Below, piece after piece: positions 16,056 through 23,846 of a stretch of 37,198 nucleotides of DNA. Source of the DNA: JBIYSM02 sp044759095 (GTDB lineage Bacteria > Bacillota > Bacilli > Brevibacillales > Brevibacillaceae); assembly GCF_044759095.2 (NCBI RefSeq), contig NZ_JBIYSM020000043.1, positions 1-37,198 of the forward strand, written 5' to 3'. The stretch's first letter is position 1. Each line of letters opens with the position of its first letter. Both the position numbers and the translations under genes were made by a program. The notes beneath the pieces were generated by a model, which did not search any database, was not told the DNA's origin, and was given only the letters and a program-made list of their open reading frames with translations.

Positions 16056-16154
16056 ATGTTTCCGCAAATGCAAGAAGAGTTTGAATGCTGTTGGGGAGCG
16101 CTTTACGAAATAACCGAGCTGCTGAGTGAACAAAGGGAAAGAACCGCAAGCTGA
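16056..16154 (+). CDS. Candidate 32-residue micro-ORF
   Basis: An ATG with an AAGGGAAGTG site 5 bases upstream opens a 32-residue frame, MFPQMQEEFECCWGALYEIT and on, ending in TGA. It is acidic, with a Cys-Cys-Trp cluster. It lies between the tpx terminator and the promoter region of the pseudouridine synthase gene. No homologue is known to me; the evidence is only the ribosome site and position. Confidence 0.3.
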   Translation: MFPQMQEEFECCWGALYEITELLSEQRERTAS

Positions 16155-16220
16155 GCGGGCGTTAGTTCAATCGTTTTTATGGTATACTGGCGGCAGGACA
16201 AACAGAAGGTGAGAGTACAG

Positions 16221-17117
16221 ATGCTGGAAGAACTGCTGCAGTTTACGGCAACGGAACAGGAGGCGGGTCAGACCATTCGGGATGTGCTGCAAAAGCATTA
16301 CGGGGTCTCCCGCCGTCTGTTGGTCCGGGCCAAGTACCAAGGAAACATTACGCGAAACGGCGTGCCCGTCTACGTGACAGAGCGACTTCAACCGGGAGAT
16401 CGGGTGACCATAGCGGTGCCGGCAGATGAAGGGGAGACGGTTCAACCCGAGCCAATGCCGCTCGCCATTCGCTTTGAGGACGAGGACATTCTGGTAGTGG
16501 CGAAACCGGCGGGTCTGGTTGTGCATCCGACGGGGAACCACGTGAGCGGCACATTGGCCAATGGTGTCGTCGCCTACTGGCAGGTCAAGGGGGAAGCGCG
16601 GAAATTTCGCCCTGTCAACCGGCTGGACAAGGACACATCCGGTCTTTTGATCGTAGCCAAAAACCAATGGGCGCACGAGCAGTTTTCCCGGATGCAAAAG
16701 GAGCGGACCCTGCTGCGCACCTACCAGGCGATCGTGCATGGACGGGTCGGACCGGACGAGGGAGTAGTGGATGCGCCCATCGGGTTGAGGAACGATTCCA
16801 TCATCACCCGCGAGGTGCGGCCCGACGGACAATCGGCCGTCACTCGGTTTCGCGTACTGGCGCGCCATCAAGAGACCAGCTGGTTGGAGCTGAGGCTGGA
16901 AACGGGTCGAACTCACCAAATCCGGGTTCACATGAGCCACCTCGGGCATCCGTTGCTCGGCGACGACATGTACGGGGGGCGGCGGGACTATATCGGCAGG
17001 CAGGCGTTGCACGCTGTTAAGCTCTCCTTTTTACACCCGCGTGACAAACGTCAGATGGAACTGAACGAACCCTTGCCGGAGGACATGCAGGAAGTAGTAG
17101 CCCGATTTTTCTCATGA
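16221..17117 (+). CDS. RluA-family rRNA pseudouridine synthase
   Basis: 298 residues. An N-terminal S4-like RNA-binding part (residues 12-75, with RRLLVRAKYQGNITRNGVPV) is followed by the catalytic domain. That domain has the signature RLDKDTSGLLIVAKN, in which Asp136 is the catalytic residue. It also has YQAIVHGRV and the substrate-pocket block ETGRTHQIRVHMSHLGHPLLGD. It isomerises uridines in ribosomal RNA (RluD-like), though the exact positions cannot be inferred; Bacillus has several paralogues. The frame is open 14 codons further up. The ATG at 16221 has the AAGGTGAG site, and the upstream part covers a likely -10 (TATACT). Confidence 0.92.
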   Translation: MLEELLQFTATEQEAGQTIRDVLQKHYGVSRRLLVRAKYQGNITRNGVPVYVTERLQPGDRVTIAVPADEGETVQPEPMPLAIRFEDEDILVVAKPAGLVVHPTGNHVSGTLANGVVAYWQVKGEARKFRPVNRLDKDTSGLLIVAKNQWAHEQFSRMQKERTLLRTYQAIVHGRVGPDEGVVDAPIGLRNDSIITREVRPDGQSAVTRFRVLARHQETSWLELRLETGRTHQIRVHMSHLGHPLLGDDMYGGRRDYIGRQALHAVKLSFLHPRDKRQMELNEPLPEDMQEVVARFFS

Positions 17118-17148
17118 TGAACCATTCTGCATATTCCTGCTGGAAAGT

Positions 17149-17162
17149 TGAAAGCGTTTCCG
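17149..17162 (+). promoter_or_regulatory. Candidate cre (CcpA site) before the homogentisate operon
   Basis: TGAAAGCGTTTCCG matches the catabolite-responsive element consensus TGWNANCGNTNWCA at 12 of 14 positions. A -10-like TATGAT lies directly after it at 17164-17169, so CcpA binding there would block initiation. Carbon catabolite repression of an aromatic amino acid degradation operon is expected biology. Confidence 0.55.
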
Positions 17163-17209
17163 TTATGATGGAGATAAGGAATCAAACAACACAGGCAAAG
17201 GTTGCTGGT

Positions 17210-17329
17210 TGTCTATGGGGGAAGACCCAAAAGGTCTTTTTCACACGTAATAGACATGGCCCAGCTTACGCCTTAGTCACCATTCGAGATGCTCGGCAAA
17301 AGACTTGACGATTTTGCCTGGTTTCGAAT
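17210..17329 (+). promoter_or_regulatory. Structured 5' leader of the homogentisate operon
   Basis: Two nested folds lie in the roughly 215-base leader. In the first, TGTCTAT (17210) pairs with ATAGACA (17250) around AAGACC/GGTCTT followed by TTT. In the second, ATTCGA (17282) pairs with TCGAAT (17324) around GGCAAAA/TTTTGCC. The T run after GGTCTT resembles a weak terminator. I could not match it to a T-box or any riboswitch class I know. Confidence 0.4.
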
Positions 17330-17385
17330 TGACTATGCGTGAGGTGGGCCTTTGTATTTTGTCCAGGAAAGGGAGTGATTCTGAC

Positions 17386-18312
17386 GTGAGACTGGTATCG
17401 TATCAAATCGGAGCGCAAGCCGGGTGGCGAACCGGTTTGTTGACAGCGGACGGAGTCGTGGACGTCTCCGCAGCGCTTTCCGGCGCCCCCGAATCCCTGC
17501 TGGGGCTCCTGGAAGCGTGGGACGTCTGGCGACACCGACTGGCTGAGTTGGCGGAACATCCCCGCGGTTCTGAAATCCTTTCCGTCGATTCCGTAAGACT
17601 GGGGTCGCCATTGCCAACTCCCCGCAGCTTCCGCGATTTCTACGCGTTTGAAGCGCATGTCAAGACAGCCCGGGCGCGTCGCGGACTGGAGATGGTGCCG
17701 GAGTGGTATCAGTTCCCGGTTTTCTACTTTTCCAACCACGCTGCTTTTGTCGGGCCGGATGCGCCGGTCAAAAGACCGAAAGCAACGCAATCGCTGGACT
17801 ACGAGTTGGAGATCGCCTGCGTGATCGGGAAAGGCGGCAGAGACATTTCCGTGGAGCAGGCGGACGAACACATCGCCGGCTATTGCGTGCTGAATGACTG
17901 GAGCGCGCGCGACCTGCAGCGTGAAGAAGTAAAGGTGGGACTGGGACCGGCGAAAGGCAAGGACTTCGCCACGTCCATGGGCCCGTGGCTGGTTACCCCG
18001 GATGAGCTGGATGACGTTCGCATTCGGGGGGAAAAAGGGGATCGATACGATCTGGCGATGGTGGCAAGGGTAAACGGAGCCGAGTATTCCCGCGGCAACT
18101 TCCGCGACATCCACTACACGTTTGCCGAGATGATCGCCCGCGCTTCCGCGGACTGCCCGCTGTATCCCGGCGACGTCATCGGTTCAGGTACAGTGGGAAC
18201 GGGCTGCATCCTGGAACTGGGCACAGAGCGTTTTTCCTGGCTTCAGCCGGGGGACACGGTGGAGCTGGAAGTAGAGCGGCTGGGCGTGCTGAAAAATGTC
18301 ATAATCGATTGA
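17386..18312 (+). CDS. Fumarylacetoacetate hydrolase family protein
   Basis: 308 residues from a GTG behind AAAGGGAGTGA. The FAH domain spans about 70-305. It shows the metal-ligand region SLDYELEIACVIGKGGRD and then LNDWSARDLQ, GKDFATSMGPWLVTPDEL and the closing YPGDVIGSGTVGTG. FAH enzymes split fumarylacetoacetate to fumarate and acetoacetate; other members are decarboxylases or isomerases. The homogentisate dioxygenase-like gene 28 bases downstream makes the fumarylacetoacetase role the best inference. It is the first gene of a three-gene operon behind a cre-like site. Confidence 0.85.
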   Translation: MRLVSYQIGAQAGWRTGLLTADGVVDVSAALSGAPESLLGLLEAWDVWRHRLAELAEHPRGSEILSVDSVRLGSPLPTPRSFRDFYAFEAHVKTARARRGLEMVPEWYQFPVFYFSNHAAFVGPDAPVKRPKATQSLDYELEIACVIGKGGRDISVEQADEHIAGYCVLNDWSARDLQREEVKVGLGPAKGKDFATSMGPWLVTPDELDDVRIRGEKGDRYDLAMVARVNGAEYSRGNFRDIHYTFAEMIARASADCPLYPGDVIGSGTVGTGCILELGTERFSWLQPGDTVELEVERLGVLKNVIID

Positions 18313-18340
18313 TTTTTCCAAATAAAGGGGGAGCGTTTGA

Positions 18341-19507
18341 ATGCCTTTTTACCATCGCATGGGAGAGATTCCGAAAAAGCGGCACATCACATTTTACAAG
18401 CCGAACGGCGAGCTGTACTGCGAACAGCTGATGGGCACCAAAGGATTCTCCGGAATTCAGTCCATCTTATATCATCACAATCCGCCTACGCAGGTGAGAG
18501 AGACGCGAAAGCTGGCTGACCTAAAACCGGAATACGTGGAACAGGCAGACTTGAAACACCAGCATTTCCTGACGTTTAATCTGCCCCCGGGCGGCGATCC
18601 GATCTCCGGCCGCACGTACCTTCTGGGAAACAGCGACGTGGTGATGGGCGTCTGCGTGCCGACAGAACCCATGGACTACTTCTACCGCAACGCAGACGGG
18701 GATGAGCTCCTGTTCGTACACCAGGGGGAGGGCGAGCTGCAAACGATTTACGGCACCATCAGCTACAAACAGGGGGACTACCTGGTCGTCCCGATCGGCA
18801 CCACCTACCGAATTGTTCCGTCAGGCGGACCATCACGTTTCCTCGTCATCGAGTCGCAAAACGAAATCGTCCCGCCAAAGCGTTACCGCAACGAGCATGG
18901 ACAGCTGCTGGAGCACTCCCCGTTCTGCGAGCGGGACATCCGCGTGCCGGAGCGGCTGGACACCCATGTGGAAAGCGGCCGCTTCGAGGTGCGGGTCAAG
19001 CGGCAGCACGCGCTGTACAGCTACATCTTCGACTTCCATCCGTTCGACGTGGTGGGCTGGGACGGCTATCTTTACCCCTACGCGCTGAGCATTCACGACT
19101 TTGAACCGATTACCGGCCGCATTCACCAACCACCCCCGGTGCATCAGACATTTGCCGGACAAAACTTCGTCGTCTGCTCGTTTGTGCCGCGTCTGTACGA
19201 TTATCACCCACAGGCAATTCCGGCGCCGTATTTCCACAGCAACGTGGAAAGCGATGAAGTTCTCTACTATGTGGACGGCAACTTCATGAGCCGCAAAGGC
19301 GTGTACGAAGGCTCCATCACCTTGCACCCGATGGGGATTCCGCACGGTCCGCATCCAGGCAAAATCGAGGCGAGCATCGGCAAAAAAGATACCCGGGAAC
19401 TGGCCGTCATGCTGGACACCTTCAAGCCGCTGTACGTGACGCGTGAGGCGCTTGGCGTCGAGGACCGCAACTACATGTCCAGCTGGCTACAGTCCGCGGA
19501 GCAATAA
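18341..19507 (+). CDS. hmgA: Homogentisate 1,2-dioxygenase-like cupin protein
   Basis: 388 residues, starting FYHRMGEIPKKRHITFYKP as in bacterial homogentisate dioxygenases. These open the aromatic ring of homogentisate to maleylacetoacetate in Phe/Tyr breakdown. The Fe(II) site candidates are His299 and Glu306 in FHSNVESDEVLYYV and a histidine in HPMGIPHGPHPG. In the mammalian enzyme the glutamate is six residues after the histidine; here the nearest glutamate downstream is at +7, so the site geometry deserves checking. It is shorter than the roughly 440-residue mammalian form. An AAAGGGGGAG ribosome site precedes it. Operon context with the FAH-family gene supports the call. Confidence 0.85.
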   Translation: MPFYHRMGEIPKKRHITFYKPNGELYCEQLMGTKGFSGIQSILYHHNPPTQVRETRKLADLKPEYVEQADLKHQHFLTFNLPPGGDPISGRTYLLGNSDVVMGVCVPTEPMDYFYRNADGDELLFVHQGEGELQTIYGTISYKQGDYLVVPIGTTYRIVPSGGPSRFLVIESQNEIVPPKRYRNEHGQLLEHSPFCERDIRVPERLDTHVESGRFEVRVKRQHALYSYIFDFHPFDVVGWDGYLYPYALSIHDFEPITGRIHQPPPVHQTFAGQNFVVCSFVPRLYDYHPQAIPAPYFHSNVESDEVLYYVDGNFMSRKGVYEGSITLHPMGIPHGPHPGKIEASIGKKDTRELAVMLDTFKPLYVTREALGVEDRNYMSSWLQSAEQ

Positions 19508-19523
19508 AGAAAGGGGCTTCCTG

Positions 19524-20138
19524 ATGGAAATAAGCGTTAGCAACCTGGTGCGACAGGAAAAATACAAGCTGCTGATCGGCAGTGTCGTTCCACGGCCGAT
19601 CGCCTGGATTACCTCACTAAGCTCCAACGGGGTGGTCAATGCAGCGCCGTTCAGCTATTTTAACGTCGCCTGCATCGATCCGATGATGATTTCCGTGGCG
19701 GTCGCCCGCAGACCCGGCGGCGTGATGAAGGACACCGCTCGGAACATTCGGGAGACCGGAGAATTTGTCATTAACATGGTGGATGTACACAATGTGGATG
19801 CGGTCAATCAGACATCAGCCGATTATCCGGGTGACGTTAGTGAGGCGGAGGAGCTGGGGCTGACCCAGCTGCCTTCCGCAGCCGTAAAAGTGCCGCGGCT
19901 GGGTGAATCGCGTATTCACTTCGAGTGCCGTCTGCACCAAATCGTCACGCTGGGCGAACCAATTGCGTCCGATCTGATCATCGGGGAAGTGGTGCACGTT
20001 CACGTAGATGACGAGCTGTACGTTGACGGCAAGATTGACATTGAAAAGCTGAAACCGGTCAGCAGGCTTGCAGGTCTCACCTACGCGACCATCGGCGAGT
20101 GGTTTGATCGGCCTCGACCCACCTATGAACCCAAATAA
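19524..20138 (+). CDS. Flavin reductase-like FMN-binding protein
   Basis: 204 residues of the split-barrel flavin reductase family. VPRPIAWITSLSSNGVVNAAPFSYF (about 24-48) covers the FMN-contact strand and NAAP loop. DTARNIRETGEFVINMV lies near 76 and the family end LAGLTYATIGEWFDRPRP closes it. Members bind FMN and reduce it with NAD(P)H, or act as flavoproteins of unknown substrate. It starts 16 bases after hmgA with AAAGGGG as ribosome site, so it belongs to the operon. Its job in homogentisate breakdown is not known; it replaces the maleylacetoacetate isomerase one would expect here. Confidence 0.8.
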   Translation: MEISVSNLVRQEKYKLLIGSVVPRPIAWITSLSSNGVVNAAPFSYFNVACIDPMMISVAVARRPGGVMKDTARNIRETGEFVINMVDVHNVDAVNQTSADYPGDVSEAEELGLTQLPSAAVKVPRLGESRIHFECRLHQIVTLGEPIASDLIIGEVVHVHVDDELYVDGKIDIEKLKPVSRLAGLTYATIGEWFDRPRPTYEPK

Positions 20139-20148
20139 AGAGAAAAAG

Positions 20149-20176
20149 GACCGTCTTTGTGAAGAGACGGTCTTTT
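20149..20176 (+). terminator. Terminator of the homogentisate operon
   Basis: GACCGTCT and AGACGGTC form an 8-bp stem, extendable through AAA/TTT, with TTTT after it. Confidence 0.88.
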
Positions 20177-20190
20177 ATCTTCCCGTTGAT

Positions 20191-20436
20191 TTACGGACCC
20201 GCTGGACCATAGTTGGAGACAGCGTCAATCCGCAAGGGACGATCGTATTCGCCGGCAGTCGTCGCATTCGTCGGCGTTCCGTAGGGCGTCGCGTTGGGTT
20301 CAAGTCCGTACGGATGAACGATGCTTTGCTGGTAGTACATGGCAGGGTCGCTATAGATCGCCGGGTTGGCAGGCTGCGTCTCTTTGCTGCAGCCGGTCAA
20401 AGCGGCTGCGAGCAGCATCAGCAGCAGGAACGGCAT
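20191..20436 (-). CDS. Small lipoprotein of unknown function
   Basis: 81 residues from the ATG behind AGAGGTGATCC. A lipoprotein signal ends in the lipobox LTGC (MPFLLLMLLAAALTGCSKE). The mature 65-residue part is rich in Pro, Tyr, Asn and Thr (YSDPAMYYQQSIVHPYGLEP). It would be attached to the outer face of the membrane, or to a spore membrane if expressed in sporulation. A frame upstream is open but lacks a ribosome site. It is divergent from the PspC-domain gene. Function unknown. Confidence 0.75.
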   Translation of the reverse strand: MPFLLLMLLAAALTGCSKETQPANPAIYSDPAMYYQQSIVHPYGLEPNATPYGTPTNATTAGEYDRPLRIDAVSNYGPAGP

Positions 20437-20614
20437 AAGGATCACCTCTTCCGTAGCGTGAACGAATCCTTTCCGTTTCATGCAGAGATGGGGTGTACGG
20501 ACAAGGAATCCGTCTCGGGACGGAGAGAAAATCCCTCTTCGGTCAGTTTTGCCCCTCTCCCCATTCGGGTATCTTGGAGATATCGGGAAAACGGAAAACA
20601 AGAGGGGAATGAAG

Positions 20615-20950
20615 ATGATGATGGAACGACGCTTATACCGTTCGCGCTACGACAAGAAACTGTTTGGTGTGTGCGGGGGAATTGGCCAGTTTCTGCGGAT
20701 CGACGCCACATTGGTCCGCATCGGGGTGATTGTATTGACGATCTTTACCGGGATTCCGGCCCTGATGTATTTCCTGCTGGCGCTCGTGATGCCAAAAGAG
20801 CCGGTTTGGTCCCAATCACATGACGTTTTTGATCCGTTGTATGGGGGAAATGCCTCCACGAGCCTGGACGACGAGATCGATCGGCTGGAGAAGCGGGCAT
20901 TGGTACAGGAAGTGTACCGTCTGCGCGCTGAGCTTGCAAAATTTAAATGA
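20615..20950 (+). CDS. PspC-domain membrane protein
   Basis: 111 residues. The PspC domain lies at residues 3-65, with RRLYRSRYDKKLFGVCGG, IGQFLRIDATLVRIG and one or two membrane helices (VIVLTIFTGIPALMYFLLAL). A short helical tail (DDEIDRLEKRALVQEVYRLR) follows. PspC proteins sense or respond to membrane stress in proteobacteria; in Firmicutes they are often toxin-antitoxin-like or stress-linked but mostly uncharacterised. Four in-frame ATGs are stacked from 20609; the one at 20615 is best spaced from AGAGGGG. Confidence 0.88.
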   Translation: MMMERRLYRSRYDKKLFGVCGGIGQFLRIDATLVRIGVIVLTIFTGIPALMYFLLALVMPKEPVWSQSHDVFDPLYGGNASTSLDDEIDRLEKRALVQEVYRLRAELAKFK

Positions 20951-21020
20951 GAATGAGTCAACAATAAAAACTCCCTGCATATCATGTAAGGTGGAAATCC
21001 TACATAGGGAGGGAACGGCA

Positions 21021-21191
21021 GTGTATCTCGGCGTGTTCGACTTGAACCAGCGATTGGAGCAAACCCGCAAGGTACTTCGAGAGAAGCGGCATCTCAAGAA
21101 ACTGATTGAAGAAGACATTCAGGAACTGGAAAAAGACGTGCAAGAGTTGGAAGCAATTCTCAACAATTATTCCACGAAAGCGCTCCGGTAA
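21021..21191 (+). CDS. Small coiled-coil protein
   Basis: 56 residues from a GTG with AGGGAGGG 7 bases before it. After a short start (MYLGVFDLNQRLEQTRKVL) it is a single highly charged helix (EEDIQELEKDVQELEAILNN) with heptad character, so probably a dimeric coiled coil. The open frame upstream has no ribosome site. It ends in front of a strong terminator shared with map. Function unknown. Confidence 0.65.
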   Translation: MYLGVFDLNQRLEQTRKVLREKRHLKKLIEEDIQELEKDVQELEAILNNYSTKALR

Positions 21192-21213
21192 AATAGCTTC
21201 TGCACAAGAAACG

Positions 21214-21258
21214 GCAAAGTGGCAGGCTGAAGTCGAGACAGCCTGCCACTTTGCTTTT
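21214..21258. terminator. Bidirectional terminator between the coiled-coil gene and map
   Basis: GCAAAGTGGCAGGCTG and CAGCCTGCCACTTTGC form a perfect 16-bp stem with a 9-base loop. TTTT follows on the plus side and CGTTTCTT on the minus side. Confidence 0.9.
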
Positions 21259-21266
21259 GCGCATGG

Positions 21267-22013
21267 TCATTGCTTGGTCAGAATGAGCGGACCATCGGCC
21301 GTGATGGCAATCGTGTGCTCGTACTGGGCGGAAAGCTTTCCGTCGCGGGTACGCGCCGTCCATCCGTCCTCGTCGATCGTGGCGTGGTACGTGCCGATGT
21401 TCAGCATCGGTTCAATCGTGATGACCATGCCTTCCTTCAGAAGAGGCCCGCGCCCCGGCGGCCCAAAGTGGGGTACGTACGGTTCTTCATGTATGCTCTG
21501 TCCGATGCCATGGCCGGTAAATTCCCTCACCACGGAGTAACCGTGCTGTTGGGCGTATGACTGGATGGCGTGGGAAATGTCACCGATCCGGTTGCCGGCT
21601 ACCGCCTGTTCAATGCCCAGGTACAGGGACTTTTCCGTGACCTCCAGGAGCCGTTTCGCTTCCGGGGAAACGGTTCCGACTGCATACGACCACGCGGAAT
21701 CGGCCAGCCAGCCATTCAGGTTCACCACCATGTCGATCGTTACAATGTCACCTTCTAAGAGCGGCTCTTTTCTGGGAAATCCGTGACAGATCACGTCGTT
21801 GACCGAGGCGCAGGTAGCGTAAGGGTAACCGTGGTATCCCTTCTGTTCCGGCGTCGCTCCGTGCTCAGCCAGGTATTCCTCGACAAACTGATCGATCTCC
21901 CAGGTGGTGATCCCGGGGCGGATCAACTTGGCGATTTTTCTATGGCAGGCGGCGAGGATCGCTCCCGCTGCTTTCATCTGTTCAATTTGTTCACTGGTTT
22001 TCAGAATCATCAT
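21267..22013 (-). CDS. map: Methionine aminopeptidase, type I
   Basis: 248 residues. It removes the N-terminal methionine from new proteins. The metal ligands are visible: Asp94 in GDIVTIDMVV, Asp105 in LADSAWS, His in FTGHGIGQ, Glu in VITIEPML and Glu in QYEHTIAI. His77 in VICHGFP is the substrate-contacting residue. There is no N-terminal zinc-finger extension, as usual for bacteria. It stands alone rather than in the ribosomal-protein/secY operon, so it is probably an additional copy, as Bacillus has two. The ATG has AGGGAGCG upstream. Confidence 0.95.
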   Translation of the reverse strand: MMILKTSEQIEQMKAAGAILAACHRKIAKLIRPGITTWEIDQFVEEYLAEHGATPEQKGYHGYPYATCASVNDVICHGFPRKEPLLEGDIVTIDMVVNLNGWLADSAWSYAVGTVSPEAKRLLEVTEKSLYLGIEQAVAGNRIGDISHAIQSYAQQHGYSVVREFTGHGIGQSIHEEPYVPHFGPPGRGPLLKEGMVITIEPMLNIGTYHATIDEDGWTARTRDGKLSAQYEHTIAITADGPLILTKQ

Positions 22014-22127
22014 GGCTGCGCTCCCTTGCTTAACATATCGTCATTTTCCTTACTAGTGTAGACCGCTTCCCCTTTGATTGCCACAAACAATTTTTGCGTG
22101 GTAGGATAGGAGGAGCAATTCCAACGG

Positions 22128-22895
22128 ATGGGGGTACCAGTGATGGACAAGTTTCAAGAGCATTTGCAACAATACCAGGCGAACATAAAGGAAGATATGG
22201 AAAAGCGGATCGCCTTTATTCGCGAGCAGATTGACGGTCCCGGACTGGGGGGAGCGGTTGTCGGCATCTCGGGAGGAATAGACAGCGCAGTCACAGCGGC
22301 CCTGTGCGTGCGGGCGCTGGGCAAGGAACGCGTCATCGGGGTCTGGATGCCGGCCTATTCGCAGGACATACACGCCGAGGATTCCAAAAAGCTGGCCGAG
22401 GCGATTGGGTTAAACCTGGTAACGGTAGATTTGGGGCCTGCCTATGATGCGATTGTGGCCGGAATCGAAAAAGTGCTTCCGCTTGACGACAAGACAAAAG
22501 GGAACACGAAGGCGCGGCTTAGGATGACAACCCTGTACGCGATCGCCAACCAGAAAGGGTACCTGGTGATTGATACCTGCAACAGAAGTGAAATTTATGT
22601 AGGCTACATGACCAAGGGGGGAGACGGATTGGCGGATATCAATCCGGTCGCCAGCCTGACCAAGCACGAAGTTCGCATCCTGGCCCGTGAACTGGGTGTG
22701 CCGGAGTCGATTTTGACCAAGGCCCCGTCCGCTGACTTGTGGGCCGGACAGACGGATGAGCAGGAGATGGGCTTTACCTACGAGGATCTGGACCGCTTGC
22801 TCATTACCGGTGATACCAATCCAAAGGCAAAGGAGCGCATTGACTACCTCCACCGCGTCTCCGAGCACAAGCGCCGCCCGATGCCGGAAATTTAG
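22128..22895 (+). CDS. nadE: NH3-dependent NAD synthetase
   Basis: 255 residues. The PP-loop signature GISGGIDSAVTAALC (residues 46-60) activates nicotinate adenine dinucleotide with ATP, and amidation gives NAD. TCNRSEIYVGYMTKGGDG and PSADLWAGQTDEQEMGFTY are family blocks of the NaAD and ATP sites. There is no glutaminase domain, so ammonia is the nitrogen donor. Two starts are possible: the ATG at 22128, 12 bases from AGGAGGAG, or the ATG at 22143 behind GGGGG. It is divergent from map. Confidence 0.94.
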   Translation: MGVPVMDKFQEHLQQYQANIKEDMEKRIAFIREQIDGPGLGGAVVGISGGIDSAVTAALCVRALGKERVIGVWMPAYSQDIHAEDSKKLAEAIGLNLVTVDLGPAYDAIVAGIEKVLPLDDKTKGNTKARLRMTTLYAIANQKGYLVIDTCNRSEIYVGYMTKGGDGLADINPVASLTKHEVRILARELGVPESILTKAPSADLWAGQTDEQEMGFTYEDLDRLLITGDTNPKAKERIDYLHRVSEHKRRPMPEI

Positions 22896-22983
22896 GCAAC
22901 TCGGCAAAACGTTGATTCTGTGGTGAAATTATACGATAATAGAAGGTATGCAAAGATTCTTTGTTTGAAAGAGGTGGTAACAA

Positions 22984-23205
22984 ATGTCTACAACCGAATT
23001 GATGCTTAAGACGTCTTTGGAAGGACGCGTGACTCGCACCCTGCAATGCTACTTCCGACGTCCAAACCTGGTGCTGGCGCGCGAAAGCCTGTGGGCAGCA
23101 GGCCTTTCCCATGAACAGGCTGACCAGACCATCGAGCTTCTGCTGCAAGGCCTTACTGTTAGCGAGATTTTGGAACAACTGCGCGAAAAAGGCTTCTTCG
23201 CGTAA
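22984..23205 (+). CDS. Small helical protein of unknown function
   Basis: 73 residues with an AGAGGTGG ribosome site 6 bases before the ATG. The middle reads YFRRPNLVLARESLWAAGLS and the end LLLQGLTVSEILEQLREKGF, three to four predicted helices suggestive of a small helix-turn-helix-like fold. I do not recognise the family. It is a single-gene unit with its own terminator. Confidence 0.7.
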   Translation: MSTTELMLKTSLEGRVTRTLQCYFRRPNLVLARESLWAAGLSHEQADQTIELLLQGLTVSEILEQLREKGFFA

Positions 23206-23220
23206 CTCTATACAAAGCGA

Positions 23221-23258
23221 AAAAGACCGGTTCTCTTTTCACAAGAGACCGGTCTTTT
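23221..23258. terminator. Bidirectional terminator
   Basis: AAAAGACCGGT and ACCGGTCTTTT form an 11-bp stem. An inner CTCTT/AAGAG stem with one bulge caps it. The A/T ends supply a T run in both directions, between the 73-residue protein gene and the converging DUF2062 gene. Confidence 0.88.
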
Positions 23259-23266
23259 GCTGTCGA

Positions 23267-23755
23267 CTATGAACTGGTTCGTCCGGTCGCCACGGGACGG
23301 CGCGCCCGTTTTTTGCGATACCACTGCAGAGTGGCGTTCACAAGAAAATAACTGCCGAATGCTACAAGGACACCCATTACCATACTTCCCGTGAAGTAGG
23401 CGATGCCGTTTTGCTTCATCCATTGAAGCCAGCCGGCGAAGGATTCGTGATTATGCTGGACGTGTTCCTGAAGCGGATTCCCGATAATCGTAGTGCCCAC
23501 TTTCAGATTCACCAGCATAAAGATCGGCAGGACGATTTTACCGAAAACGAAGCCAATCAGCGAAGCGGGGAAGCTGCAGCGAAACAGGCGGGTCATCGGG
23601 AACAGCAGAAGAAACGCGAGTCCCAAGGTAGGCAGCGTGATGAATTCAATAAAAATACCGACGGAGAAGCCGCGAGCGACGAAAGAAGGTGCTCCCTTCA
23701 TGCGAATCAGCTTGATGTATTCGTACTTGAGTTTTCGGAGAATTTTTTTCCACAT
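23267..23755 (-). CDS. DUF2062 membrane protein
   Basis: 162 residues. The start is basic (WKKILRKLKYEYIKLIRMKG), followed by family block GAPSFVARGFSVGIFIEFI and three to four membrane segments. A second block is SLIGFVFGKIVLPIFML, and the tail is Lys/Arg-rich. DUF2062 proteins are small inner-membrane proteins of unknown function. The ribosome site GAGGGA is 10 bases upstream. It may be the last gene of the minus-strand unit that begins with the PadR regulator, 91 bases after the preceding stop. Confidence 0.8.
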   Translation of the reverse strand: MWKKILRKLKYEYIKLIRMKGAPSFVARGFSVGIFIEFITLPTLGLAFLLLFPMTRLFRCSFPASLIGFVFGKIVLPIFMLVNLKVGTTIIGNPLQEHVQHNHESFAGWLQWMKQNGIAYFTGSMVMGVLVAFGSYFLVNATLQWYRKKRARRPVATGRTSS

Positions 23756-23846
23756 GCCGGCTTGTCCCTCATTTGTAACATTTCAGTGATGATCCTTTCA
23801 TTATAGCGAAAAAAGGAGAGAGAAGCCATGGAAAGCATTCATTTCG

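Noticed and set aside
17114..17308. 64-codon frame after the pseudouridine synthase gene
   Set aside because: It has no ribosome site and covers the cre-like site and folded leader; the region is better explained as regulatory.
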